Of a DNA stretch of 64,000 nt, positions 27,401 to 39,837 are shown piece by piece. The translations under genes were made by a program, and so were the position numbers. Numbering within the stretch: position 1 is the first letter of the stretch; each line of letters begins with the position of its first letter. A model generated the notes under the pieces. That model worked only from the letters and a program-made list of their open reading frames with translations. It had not been told where the DNA came from and ran no database searches. The stretch spans positions 34,939,191 to 35,003,190 of the forward strand of contig NC_035161.2 of NCBI RefSeq assembly GCF_001659605.2. The letters run 5' to 3'. Source of the stretch: Manihot esculenta. Lineage: Eukaryota; Streptophyta; Magnoliopsida; Malpighiales; Euphorbiaceae.

Positions 27401-28852
27401 CAGTGAAGGCAGGAACAGGAAGAGTCAGGCTAGTTTTTTCAGAAAGATCTGCAATGTGTTTGTACAGTGGAACCTGATATTTACGCCATAAACATCAAAG
27501 TGCACAGATTTCAGCTACAGAAACCCCATTATAAAATTAAAGATCTAAATTGAAAAGGAAAAAAAGAAACGTCAATCATGCCTCCTTTTCAGCAGCCCCA
27601 GCTTTGCATGCAGCTATTGACACAGCTAAAATAGCATTTGCTCCAAGTTCTCCCTGCATATGACATAAAAATAAGAAACATAATTCTCCAAAATATTTAA
27701 GAAAGACAAGAACTGAAATAAAATCAATTTGAGATCAATTGTATAGCATAGAAATACAGGCTGAATCTTTGGCAATGATATGGCCCAATGTGAAAGGGCA
27801 TCATAATACATTACATCTGTATATGTCTGGATAATAATAGTTCATACATTTGCACAAGATTAAGCAAGTTCAAAAAAAGGAATATAATGAACCCCTAGTA
27901 AGAAGCAAACAGACACATAAATCTTATGCCAGCACAGCCTAGATTCAATCGGAACTAGATTCAGATTATTAATAACAAGATCATCCTACAACAATGCCCT
28001 GAGGGTCGTCAAATGCCTGCACTTGTTAGGCTTAACCAAGAATAGGCACACAAAAAATAAAAACTAAAACAGAGTACTGATTACACTAACTGCAGTGAAA
28101 ATGAAAAAAAAAAAAAAGAAAAAAAGAAAATTACCTTTTTTTCAGTTTTATCCAAGTCAATCATGGCCTGATCAATCTGAGATTGAAGTGTTGGATCCAT
28201 CCCAATTAGAGCTTCAGATATTTTCTCATTGACATTCTTAACCGCTCTTGCCACACTGTTCCCAAGATATGTCCCCTTGTCTCCATCACGCAGTTCAACA
28301 GCTTCATACCTACGAATTTTCCTCTAGTGAATTGCATTTACTAGTTTTCTACCATAAGCTATTGAATATGCAGAAAGAAATCCAGACACAGGAGGCATAA
28401 AATATGCTGTTAAGAAATTGCTAGCAGGACTCAAATAATCCAACTTAGGTTGTAGAATTCGAAAAGTGGAGAAAGAAATGAAGCTTACATGCCAGTAACA
28501 TCCCCGCTAGGAACTGAGGCACGGAACATGCCTTTGTTAGTGTGCAAGTCAACTTCAACAGTTGGAATCCCTCTGCTATCGAGGATCTGCCTGGCTTTTA
28601 TCTTCGTTATCACAGAGGGAACCACTCTTCTCATGTGATTAGACTGAGAATCAAGCATCACAGGAGTAAGTTTCTCCGTCTGGTTGCGAGAATGAAAGAA
28701 AAAAGAGGGAAAAAAGAAAATTATACGAGAGAAAAAGAGAGAATTACGATGAAGAGAACGGGATCGGAAGTTTTTGCCCTAACAGCTGCATTGACTGCGT
28801 CCTCGATTTTCCGAGAGAGCATGTGCTTGTCCAGGTACTCTTGCACCGACAT
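18475..28852 (-). CDS. ENO3: Enolase, ENO3 type (13 exons)
   Basis: The exons on the minus strand are 28852-28748, 28643-28489, 28309-28135, 27653-27582, 27473-27357, 23013-22933, 21885-21809, 20643-20540, 20268-20170, 20085-20000, 19907-19821, 19422-19225 and 18543-18475. They total 474 residues. The N-terminus [20 protein letters not shown] marks the plant ENO3 clade, with no transit peptide. Enolase interconverts 2-phosphoglycerate and phosphoenolpyruvate. Conserved residues, with yeast numbers in brackets, are H200 (159), E209 (168), D287 (246), E336 (295), D361 (320), K386 (345) and H414 (373). Substituted residues are V84 for Ser39 in the SGAST loop, D252 for Glu211 (GEDGG instead of GDEGG) and G362 for Asp321. 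Activity is therefore uncertain. Introns 4 and 5 begin with GC instead of GT. Intron 5 holds a gypsy element and intron 7 a TRIM element. The reading frame is intact throughout, so this is not an obvious pseudogene. Confidence 0.93.
20711..21546 (+). mobile_element. TRIM-like miniature LTR retrotransposon in ENO3 intron 7
   Basis: Two direct terminal repeats, 20711-20928 and 21346-21546, both begin TGTTGGAGAA and contain GAGAATCCCACATCGGT and TTTTGGAGAAGCCCACCA. The first carries about 18 extra nt near its start. They flank about 417 nt with no coding capacity. A primer-site-like sequence (TAGTATCATAGCC, starting 20929) abuts the first repeat, and a purine tract (GGACTTGAGGAGGAG) abuts the second. 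The flanks carry the same 5 bp, ATAAC, at 20706-20710 and 21547-21551, as a target duplication. This is the layout of a terminal-repeat retrotransposon in miniature, which depends on enzymes from other elements. Confidence 0.88.
23529..23827 (-). repeat. 3' LTR of the gypsy element
   Basis: The 299-bp repeat matches 26777-27077 along its whole length. On the plus strand its left end reads TATCAAGG where the partner has TGTCAAGG, so the terminal TG dinucleotide has mutated. Its other end, ATATGTGACA, matches exactly. Confidence 0.9.
25537..25620. repeat. 28-bp unit repeated three times at the gypsy deletion point
   Basis: Three adjacent copies of a 28-bp unit beginning GCACTTGTACAACC lie at 25537-25564, 25565-25592 and 25593-25620. 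The last base pair or two differ only in the third copy. They sit exactly between the end of gag and the RNase H relic, where protease and reverse transcriptase should be. Confidence 0.9.
26777..27077 (-). repeat. 5' LTR of the gypsy element
   Basis: The 301-bp repeat runs from TGTCAAGG to ATATGTGACA on the plus strand and is flanked inside by the primer-site-like sequence and outside by the CTAAC target duplication. It retains the canonical TG...CA ends that its partner has partly lost. Confidence 0.9.
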
Positions 28853-29822
28853 TTCTGGATCCTTCCTCTCGCTATCCTCCTCTTTCAACTCTTCTCTTTA
28901 CTTGGGAGCGAGCGAGAGAGCGAATGAGTAGTATAGTAACGAGAAATCTGAACGGATCGGAAAGATTGGGGCCGTAGTGCTGAGAGAACCTTCAAAGCAA
29001 GAACTCTCTCTATTTGGTTCGGCAAATTCTGTTAGGGTTCAACTGCATCTGCACTCACGCCCCTTGCTCTTAAGAAATTGTTATTTAAACGGCGTTGTTT
29101 TAGTAAAATTTTGATGAATTTAAAAACTATAGCAAATAATCTGTAATTTCATAATCTTACCGGGGATTTCAAAACGACAGAAAATAATAATTAATAATGA
29201 GGAAGAATTGCAATCAAAGTTTTATAAGTTAGTGTCTGGCTGTTTAATTGGCTAATTCTATATTTAATTGAGTGAAGGAGTAAATAAAGGTAAGTGTGTA
29301 TTTTTTTTTTGTCAATAGATACACATAATTGATGATGGAAAAACATGCTAAGTCTAAGGATAGAAAATTTAAACAATTCACATGGGCATTAAACTTGATC
29401 TATAATAATAGGATTGCTAAACATTTTTTCACAGCGAAATATCAGACATCGTATTACCATATAATATTGGTCATGTCTTAATTTTTATTTCATTATCAAT
29501 ATCATAAATAATACAGTTTCTTATGAAAATTTTAGAGACTATGTATAAAATATAAAAGGATAAAAAAATTCTTCACATTTATTTTCTAATTTTAAAATTT
29601 TAAATAATAAAATTAATCTTTTATATTTATCTCAATTTTAACTATTTGGATTAATTAATTTTAATTAAAAAATTTATAATACACGAGTCATAATATCTAA
29701 AATTATTTTTTTAAAAATATATTAAATAAAAAATTCAAACCCATCACTTAATATTTATATCAAAACTTTAAATTTTAAATAATAATAATTTCTTGTTCTT
29801 TGCCTTCATAATGTACTTCCAG
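28853..29822. other. ENO3 leader/promoter and AT-rich intergenic DNA
   Basis: About 28853-29080 is balanced in composition, with CT-rich stretches on the gene strand, and fits the ENO3 leader and promoter. Beyond 29080 the sequence is AT-rich with no gene or clear element. Confidence 0.4.
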
Positions 29823-29992
29823 GCAGTAGCAAATTCAACGTCAGCAACTTTCTTGCGTGTTGTTGGTAGTGAATTAATTCAAAAGTACTTGGGAGATGGC
29901 CCAAAATTAGTGAGGGAACTTTTCAGAGTAGCTGATGATCTGTCACCATCAATTGTCTTCATCGATGAAATTGATGCAGTTGGTACAAAGAG
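29823..29992 (+). pseudogene. RPT2: Orphan exon of 26S proteasome ATPase subunit RPT2
   Basis: These 170 nt encode 56 residues matching the plant proteasome regulatory ATPase RPT2 from [20 protein letters not shown] to [15 protein letters not shown]. The Walker B box (FIDEID) is included and the Walker A exon is absent. An acceptor AG (29821-29822) and donor GTGAGC (from 29993) still border the block, and the phase matches an internal exon. No upstream or downstream RPT2 exons are found within more than 1 kb on either side. It is a duplicated gene fragment, derived from genomic DNA and not from a spliced mRNA. Its sequence is undamaged, which suggests a recent copy. Confidence 0.85.
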
Positions 29993-31576
29993 GTGAGCCA
30001 TTGGACAGTATGATTCTCAACTAAATATTTCTTTACGAATATAAATACTAAATTAAATATGAAAAAATTAATAGTCAATTATAATATAGTCTTTAAAATT
30101 TTATATTAATAAATATATATTTTTTAATTTAAAATTTATATTAAAAATACATTTATTTTATATTTATCATATATAATATTAAATAAATATTTATTATAAA
30201 TAAATATTCAGTATATAAAATATCATATATAAATATTATATAATGAAAAGTATTTCATTGAAGGTTTAAATTCATCATTATAAATTATTAATTCTCATAT
30301 TTTTAATATATAAAAAATTATATTTTAGGTTAAATAAAATAAAATATTATATGTTTTAATATATAAATCCGTCATTTTATAGTTTTGATAAAAATTTAAA
30401 TATATTAATCACGTTTTTTATAGATTATTTGAGATATTTAATATTTTTATTCTACTCGCTTATATGTCTATTAATTTTTTTTACTTGACAAAAAATTCTA
30501 TTTCATATCAATAATATTAAATAAAATAAAATATTTTATATTTTATATTATAATTTTTTTATATTTTATATTTTTATTAAATTATAATATCTATATAAAA
30601 ATGAGAATGAAATTAATAAAAAATATATATTGTTGATATAAAAATATCTTTTAAGCACTATTTTATTATTTAAATAAAATTTTAGAGACTATATTATAAT
30701 TTTTTAAATTTAATTTAATATTTTTAATTATAATCGAAATCAAATTTGAGATTTTTGAGATTTATTCAGGTGCACTTATTATCATATTAGATTTATAAAT
30801 GTAAAAATAATTTAAATATTTAAATCTTTTTATTCAAAAGATTTTTTAAGTATAATACTAGGCTATAAATTTTTTAATTAAAATAAATATAAAAAAATTA
30901 ATTTTGTTATCCATAATTTTTAAAATGAAGATATAAATATGAAAGCCAATATAAACCATAAAACCTCAAGATAACCCAATATATTGAAAACTTAAAACTC
31001 GATCCATAAGATAAACTAAGAAAATTTAAAAGTTGTAACTCTAGCGTCACTTCTATGTTATTGCCACCTGTCACTTGAGTTTTAAGGAAATTACATTCTT
31101 ACTACAATAGCCAGTGAAGTCTTTTTAGAACTATTGAAATCCAAAGAAAGATGAATAAAAAGAAACTCAAGTATCCCGACCAGTATAAAAAATAAAAAAA
31201 AATAAAAAAAAAAAAAAAAAACAAGAACAACCAATGAAAAACTCTAAATATTCACTCTCCAATGCCGAAAAGTATGTAATTAAAACTATTACAATGGGTT
31301 TCTCAAGTATTTTCAAATATTTGATTTGATTGAATTTCATCAATTTAATTAAACTCTTTTTATTTAAAAATTAAATAAGCTCAATTTAAATTTTTTTTAT
31401 TAAATTAAGCCCTATAATTTTACTTAGGATCAAATTTGATAAAAAAATGAAGGGTTTTCTGATAGAGATTAGATATTATAGAAACTTGAAATATCATGCT
31501 GGCCACTAACCACTTGTAATTCTATCACGTTCACAACAAATACAAGGAATCACTGGATGGCATCACAAGGAGTTAA
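29993..31576. other. AT-rich intergenic DNA
   Basis: This is extremely AT-rich sequence with poly-A and TA-rich runs (for example A-runs near 31192-31221) and no coding frame or recognisable element. Confidence 0.45.
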
Positions 31577-34500
31577 TCATTCTACAACAAAAGCACTAGA
31601 TGAGCCAGTGAAATGGCGAACCGAACCCACTAGGCTCTTTGCAGCACCAAAATGTCTTATTCTATAGACACCAGGTGTGGTAGACTGAGGGATCCTCCAT
31701 TCTATGGTTGCCTGACTACGGGTACTTAGTTTTGAAGGCCTTGACCATTTAAAACGAAGACAGAAATCATCATCATCATAAGCTGGAACCCAGCTACTAC
31801 TTCCTTCAAGGATCTCCACAAGCGCAAATGTACCTTCAGTCATGAGGTCATTCCTGGGGCATGCTGACCAGAAGACAACTGTTACTGTGTCACCTCTCTT
31901 GAAGGTAGAATTCTTGGGAACATCAGAGCTGCAATCACCGAAATTTACACCAGGTGGGGTTGCATCCATTACAACTGGTGTAAGGAAGCTTATCTGCTTA
32001 TTCAGGAGATCAGGTGGTTGCGGACCAGGCTCCACCGTCTGTCCATCGACAAGGGCGTGCGCAAGCTTCTCGAACTCCTGAATGTATGCACTGAGCGTGT
32101 GCGGCCCAAATAAAGTGGAGGCGCCCTGAGAATGTTTCACTTTCTTAGAGTAAGCTAAGAACTAATATAAAGCATAAGCCTAAGAAAATTTGTGACTACT
32201 AATTTAAGGTGTAAACAATTATTCTCCATCTAAATTCATTGCAATGATGCTCAAAATCACGCTGCACCAAGCTTAGGGTATACACTTGACAGCCTCAAAG
32301 AACTTCCAATATAGAACCAGCTGGTACACCACTTTGATTTTTGGACATTTTCCCAAGGGTGTAAAGCAACCTAATCTACCACAATTTTAAAAAATGTTGA
32401 ATTGTGTTTTAAGATAACAACATTTGTAAAACTTTTCCACAACTAGTTTGAATGTGAAACTATATTATTTTTATTCATTGTCTAAAATATTTACTTACTT
32501 CATATCTCTGCACTTCGTACTCTTCAAAGGTGGTCACGTACTGTGAATAAGTATTAGTCAACCCAGCTATAACAACGTGTACATTTCTATTGAATTCTTT
32601 ATTTCCACTTGTGAGCACTGTCCTAACAGCATCTCGAAGACGCCTCCCAGCCATTGTTGTGAATTCTGTTTGAAAGAGATGTAAAATTCATAAATTTAGA
32701 AAAGCATATGATTGTTGGAGAAGCAAATCTTGATGTATAGAAAGTGTTGCAAAACATTTCAACAGATAAATCATCCACACTTAATTGCACTGCAAGTCAA
32801 AATGGATAAACCATGATTCTCCTACCAAGCTTAATGTTAGTATAAATATATTGCAAAAATAGGTTCTCTGATTGAAATGAAGATCAGAATTATGAAGGAT
32901 CAGGCCTATTCAGCCAAGTTAGTTGGCTGTGCAATGCCAGTCTGCATAGCCAGCACCTGGATGCCCTCATCATGGAAGCTGGACTACTCTGGGCAATATT
33001 TAGTTACAGTTATTATACAGTAGAAAGCAAAAGTAAACAGTCAAACTGTTTTCCAACACCATACGAGCCACACATTTCTCCATGGCACAAAATGGACTCT
33101 GCTCATGCTGGACTCATTTTGGCCCGTCCCAGACCGAGTGATAGCTCAAGAGCTCTAGTTAATAAAAAAGCAGAACGTGGCAAGCTTTCCAATCTATGGC
33201 TATCAAACATTAGCAATTTCTCATCTCATCCAAATTTTCATGTAAGTTTCTTTGTAATGGCGAGGCAATGAATCAACTAATGGTGGCATTAACCTTTATG
33301 GGACAAAAGGAAAAGGAAGAAGGCAAGTTTATACCTCCTGGTACACTGAGAATGACTAGTTGCCCCACTCTGAGGATCTGAATTGGAAGTATTGAAGGCT
33401 GCATAATCCATGAATAGATAAATTGCTCTCAGAAAAAAAAAAAAAAAGTTTTATAAGGCCAACAGTAAAAGAAATGAGGTGATCACAAAAATATAGTCCC
33501 AGTTACCTAACTACTATCACCAGGAAAAACTACTTATCTAGAGTATATAATGGTCAAATTAGGAGAGTACGCAGTGTCATCTTCTTTAGATACGTCTATT
33601 ACTAACTACATTCTACTCACACAGTAAATGGATAAATGACAATGCAACTTACTGCCCAATCATATGGTCGCTTCATTTCACCAGTATCAAGTAAGATGGG
33701 CTTTGGATGCTGACAATTGACTTGTTCCTTATTTGGTGTTTTTAGGAAGTTACGGACCAGCCTCCAGAAGGCATTTCCCTAACAAACCAAAAAAATGTCA
33801 TGAAAAACATTCTACCCCAAATATCATGGGTTCTCCGAGAATAGGAAAATTGGAAATCTATAACTAAGATAATGACAGTATGATTACCTTGTCATCTCCT
33901 TGTTTAAAATCAAAAGCTCCTGGTCCATCTGTTGTTCCTGCAGCAAATGCAAACCCCATTGCAGCAGGGCAAGTTTTTACTACCTCAGTGCCTCCTCCTT
34001 GTTTAGGAAGGGTCACTTCAAGCTGAGAGAAGTCTAGAAAAGTGTGACGATAATCCACCCTTCCATTTAACTGCTCAGATGCTGTGTTGAAAAGTTCCAT
34101 AGCTTTTCTCAATTGTCTCTCCCCAATAATACGTGTACTTTCAAACTCATCGGGATAACTGTCAGGTTAAGTTACTATTTAGCATCTCAACCGGTTAAAG
34201 GCATCTCATACCATCAAAAGCACTAGAAAGAAGGAAAAGGATTAATACCCTGGTCCTCGGCCATAGCATAACTCATTCTTTCCACCACAGGTACTGTGGT
34301 TGAAGTCACAGGGTAGCCCAGTGTCTGTACAGAAGGCTCCAAGCACATTAGGGCTAACATCCCCACAGTTGGTTTGACAAAATGCTGATACAAATCCAGG
34401 TTTCTCAGCCTGCCTAACATCCCCCCTGACACGTCTTGCAACACTAAGCATCTTGGTTGCTGGTCTACCAGGAGAAGACTCGAAGGAAGCAGCAAGCTCT

Positions 34501-37248
34501 AGGAGCTCATGATCTGCAAATACACATAACAATGAGTTAATGCAAACATGTCCTTTTTCTCTCCCTAGAATATGTTTGACAGCCAGAGACATGATAACAA
34601 GATATCAAACTCGAGTTGAGTTTTATAAGCTGGTAAATATTTTCAGAAGTTACAATTTGCCTAATTAATTGTCCTTGTGTTCTGAGTCTATCACTCACAC
34701 TTGATGGAAAACATTAAATTCAGACATCAGAAAGCATTTAATATTAATGTTTCTTTTTCTTCAAAAAAGCAGACAAAAGGAATAACTAAATCTGCCCCTA
34801 AATTTTACCATAATGATGTGCTTTAAAATTTTTCCACTTTTGCTATTTGTTTCAGTGCAGGCTTTTAGTGTCCTGTACATACGCAACAATATTAGGGTCC
34901 ACTTCAATACATTTTAGGTCATAAGGAGCGAATTGTGGAAGGTTATTGTCTTATTGATGTGGCATTCCACATACTCCTTGACTACTATAAATTTTAAAAT
35001 CCACTTGGAATACATGAAGATAGTTGTCATTTTGATTTATAAGGGTCTTAACATGTTAATGTTGACTTGTTTCCAAACAAGCTAAAAACTGTAGCAGATA
35101 AATGAAATTGTTTTCTGAAGCCATAAATCATAAGAAATTTACTTAAACCCTTCCTGAACTGCAGTATCCTGATAAGAATGCAAAACAACTTACGATTACT
35201 AGGGACACGCGGAATTATATCTGGGACTCTTCGAGGGATTCCATCAGCTACTTCATCAGCATATAAGCTATCAATATCATTCTTTTCAAACCAGTCCTCC
35301 ATAAATCGTGCAGCAGCACCTTTGTTATCCCCACTTATCAAAGAGTTTGTGCGACTCATCGAAGTTCCATGAGTAGCAAACCAATTGAAGCTACCAACTG
35401 GACCCCACTCATCATCAACAAACTTCAAAAGGGTCATTTCTTTGTCAACATCATACTTGTATTTGTTGCGCTCTTCTGCAGGATTATTAAGATATGCACT
35501 AGGACTGCGATTTACACCAGCATCTAACAGCTCCCCTGTCGGCACTCAGCATACATAAAAAGCCCAAATCTCTCAGATTACAAGCAACATAAACAACCGC
35601 AACCCTGGATAACAAATGCGATAAAAAGGAAAAGCATAAAAGGAAACCAAAACATAGATTCAAAGTGAAAAACCGGGAGAATGGTAAAATGATAAAGGCA
35701 CAACAAAATGAAAAATCCAACTTTGAAATAACCAGGCTAAATATAGAAATTGATGTCTTTTCTACAGCTGCACACATATGAGACCTGTTAGCTCCATAAA
35801 ACTGGATTAATGTCAGTACACCAGTCGGGAAGGTCCAACCCTAGAAAGAAATGGGCATGCATGCATGTGTGTATACCAGCTGTGGCTATTCACCCACTGG
35901 TCAAAAGGCAAAAGAAGCAAAAATTTAACGGGTAGTAGATTGTGGATCAACGGCATCATAATATTATATTAAAAGAGAGATGGAAGTTCCACACGAAATT
36001 AACAAACAGATTTCTTTCCCAAAAGAAATTGCAGAAGTCAGTCATTTCTATCACAGAGCAACCCCATCAAGCATCACCATGCACGTTAATGATGTAGATC
36101 ATGGATTTAAATCAGGGTCACAGGTAACAGAAATCAGGCCTGTAATAGCCATTACATTATGTAGCAACTGTATTTAAAGCCATAGCCACTTAGCCACCTC
36201 CTATGCGCTTACTATGAGGACTTCCTACAAAAAGGTCTATTGTGGATAGTAGATGCCTGAATCCAAATTCCAAAGAACTACTTTTTTATAAGGATAAAAC
36301 TCGGGAGAAAAAGATATTGTAAGAAATAAACAGCTCAAACAACATAACTATAATTTTGAAATAAAAGCACAGTAAAATCAGTAAGTTCATAAACCACAGA
36401 TTAGGCAAACATTTGATCCAGTCTACATGCAAAACAAGAAGCAAAAGCAAAAAAAAAAAAAGGTCTTACCCTTATTTACAAAAATTGATCCAGGACGGAG
36501 ATTTTCATGAGCTTGTACAATGCTCTTCTCAATGCCATCTACAATAACATCGAATGATTGACGCACAAATCCAAGAGATGTCACAATATACACAACGTAT
36601 TGGAGATAGCCCCCTGGACCAGCATGGGTGTGAATACCACTGATAGCAACATTCTTTTCAGTGTAGAGATCCCCATACCTGCCATTTGATTCAAATAAAT
36701 ATAACTTCACAAGGACGGTTAGAAAGAAGAAATATTGCACGCTTCTGTGATTCTAAGTTATGCACTGCGTTTCTCCCTTAGCAAATCAGTCTTCCAAATT
36801 TTTACATATTCTGAAATTTTGCTTTAGACATTGAGTTATTTACTCTTCGAAACAAGCTCTAGCCCTATATATAAAAGAATATTAGAACAGAGATCAAGAC
36901 ACTAATATGCAGAATTGAGAATTACCTCGACTTCAATCGTTCAATCACTTTAATTTTCACAAGCTGTGAGGCCATACAGGCATCCAAATTGACGAATACA
37001 ACCCGGTTTCCCTGTGGCTCCGCGACGATAAAAGTCCGAGCCCGCAGCCTAAAGTGAATCCCAGAAGCAATCTGATCAGAGTTAGCATAACCCATCATAT
37101 TAACATCAGCAGCAGGTCCTGTAATATCATAGCTCCCAAGCCCAATCAGATATCTGGAATCCGATAATACTATTCCACTATTGAGCAGCAAGAGCACTAG
37201 AGAAACCCAAGACCAAACACGAAGGCCAACCGGCGAAAACAACTCCAT
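31577..37248 (-). CDS. NCER: Neutral ceramidase
   Basis: Nine exons on the minus strand (37248-36926, 36678-36470, 35535-35194, 34513-34249, 34158-33888, 33778-33653, 33398-33335, 32665-32499, 32125-31577) give 729 residues with all phases closing. A hydrophobic segment (about residues 10-28) fits a signal peptide. The mature protein begins near YLIGLGSYDITGPAADVNMM. Zinc-ligand motifs HTHAGPGG and FATHGTSM are present, as is the catalytic serine motif TNCGDVSPN (Ser at about 345). The C-terminal immunoglobulin-like region ends HFTGSSSAFVVE. The enzyme hydrolyses ceramides to sphingoid base and fatty acid. Plant NCERs act mainly on hydroxyceramides in the endomembrane system. The chosen Met (MELFSPVG) lies 30 codons inside a longer open frame whose upstream part lacks signal-peptide logic. 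Confidence 0.94.
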
Positions 37249-39837
37249 CTTCACTCCACCAACAAGAAACGTGCTAAACAAAAAAAAAAAAAAGCTCAAG
37301 CCTTTCTTCTCATTTCCCTGAATCAAAAACAGAAGCATACCCAGTTAAACATTGTTGATAACAAAACTAAACATGAAATCAAAATACGAGAAGCGTAAAA
37401 GTTCAGCACCTTTCCAGGAAGCCAACGGGATTTGTGCTAAAACCATGAAGAGATGATGATTATATAGCCTAAGGAAAAATGGATATTTGAGAGAAAGCCC
37501 ACCTACGGTTCTTAATGGGGTCAAAAAGGAAGCATGCGACATTGGTTTGGTTTGCGGGGAAGAGAAGACAGCGATGGCTTGCAGTTGGAAGCTTCCAAGA
37601 AAGTATTTAATATTGTTGGATGGGTGTATGAAAAATCTTCGCCGTCGGATCCGAACTTTGATAGGTTGATCGAATCGTTCAGCGCTCGGTTTTTGTTTGG
37701 ATCTGTGTCGGATCATCCTCTTCTTTAGTTAAAACAGGGGAAGATTGTCTAAACTTAGCTTCATTAATCCCGAAATTAATAAGATTTTGCAAGCTGTTAT
37801 TAATTGATTAATTATTATTACTGAATGATTTCATGCGATGCACGTAAGCGAACCGATGGGAAGAACATCGTAGATGTCGAAGTCAATTTTGTTTTTTAGG
37901 TTACGAAATGTTAGAATCTTTTATTCCATAATTAGAAGCAATAAATTTACGATAAATTCAATTACTTTTTTTAACGTAATTTATGTATAAACTAATTTAT
38001 TTAAATTATATTTTATGAAAAATATATTCTAAATGAAATATTAGGGTCATGTAATCCACATGTTTTGAATTCTATGCTATAAGTTTTTCATATATATTAT
38101 TTGATTTACATAATTTATACATAAATATCATTTGATTAGGCAATTATTTTAAGTAGTTAACTTAACAACCACGTGTAGTTGAACATGAAAATTTCAAATT
38201 CGATTTTTTAAAATAAATAAATAAAAATAAACAATTAGTTTCAACAAATTTTATACTTTACATACCAAAACCAACTTTTCAATCATAGCACGGTACGATT
38301 CACATTGAAGTTGTGATTGTGTGCCTCTTTAGTCTTCAGTTCATAGATCCACTTGGCCTCTTTTCATTGATTAAAGGAGTACATGTGCCTGCTTTGCACT
38401 TCTTTTATTTATTATTTGTTTTTAGTTTACAAATTGGGTGTTTTTTCGAATGAAATGAGGAGATTGTATCTAAATTCGAACACAGGAAATATAACATCAT
38501 GCGATTTAATTTGAAATTCACAAATTTTATTATTCATTAAGCAATTGATATTTTGAAAAATATTTTACACTCATACTTGCGCTTTCTTAATGATGGCACT
38601 AGAGGAAAATACCAAATGGCCTGATATTCATGTACATTTCAGAAGTACGTTCCATAAGATTTAATCACATAATTGGCCCTTGAAGAAAAACTCAGCTAAA
38701 CTCCAAAAATGTACTAGATAGTGGAAATATCAAGGGAATCCTTTTTTTGTGGACTAGTATGCAAAACGGCAAAGGAAAAAAAAATATATGCAAAACGGCA
38801 GAAACTTCAAACCTTTATTTTTTTGTGAAAACTTCATACCTAATTAAGAAATGGAACAAGCTATATCATACACATAGAACAAGACTAAAATCAACACTTT
38901 TGATAAATGAAAAATATTTACCTAAACCGGATATCCACATAAAATTTTATATATTTATATTTTGAATTCATGTGAATCCGATTTAAGTAAGAATTTCTCT
39001 TTAGATAGATAAATCTTACTTATAATTACTCAATAATTGAGTACCAGTCTTACGACACAAGATGCGGGACAAGTCATTCATCACATAAAAACACAGTCAA
39101 TTAGCTGGATATTAAAGTTAAAACACTTGAGAAGTTACTAATGATGGCAAGCAATGCAGAGAAAATAATGGCCTAATCTCACCGTTACAAACCGTCAAGG
39201 CAACGTTATATCGACCCTTGAGATTGGCCTTTTAGTTTCCACCTTTAATGAATGCATATATAATTGTCACGATGCCCATTTACTTGTCGTTGCTTATGTA
39301 ATTTTTTGACCCCTACATGTATATATATATATAATTCATATCCTGTCCAATAATTTTATAGTTAGTGAAAGAAACAAACCTCTTATCTCTGCGATGACAT
39401 GCAAGACGTATCAACTGAGCATATGACTAGTGCAGGAACAAACGCCCAGGTTTTCAGGCCCAAGCTGTGGCTGTGGGGGCGTGAGAGAGAGAGAGAGATA
39501 CCAGAAAGAAAACATTTTCTTTCATGATGCAACATTCTGAAACAAACCCATCACTATTACAACCACCAGTACCATAGATAGGATGAAACAATAATAAAGT
39601 AGTTCACTTAGTGAAAAAAGTTTTATAATACAATTTTATTGTAGTCATTATAATGTTGGTCTCATATAGGTCACACATGAACCACAGTCGTATTCAATAA
39701 TTTTTTGCATTCATAAGGCATATCATACAGAGTCCACACAAAAGTAGAAACAAGTTTGCATACCAAAATACCGAGGATCATAAATCAGCACATCTTTGCT
39801 TCAGAGTCCACAAGGAGAAGAAATATGGCCCAAGCCC
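37249..39837. other. Ceramidase leader/promoter and intergenic DNA
   Basis: About 37249-37730 is balanced in composition and fits the leader and promoter of the ceramidase gene. A short region with A-runs at 37279-37293 precedes it. From 37740 on the sequence is AT-rich with no gene, apart from a possible SINE-like patch near 38155-38235 and a GA microsatellite at about 39482-39499. Confidence 0.4.
38155..38235 (+). repeat. Possible SINE-like fragment
   Basis: The motif TTTCAAATTCGATTTTTT (B-box-like, about 38195-38212), followed by AAATAAATAAATAAA, resembles the 3' half and tail of a plant SINE. The match is weak and no target duplication is evident. Confidence 0.2.

Noticed and set aside
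32972..33271. 99-codon plus-strand frame
   Set aside because: It falls within a ceramidase intron and resembles no protein family.
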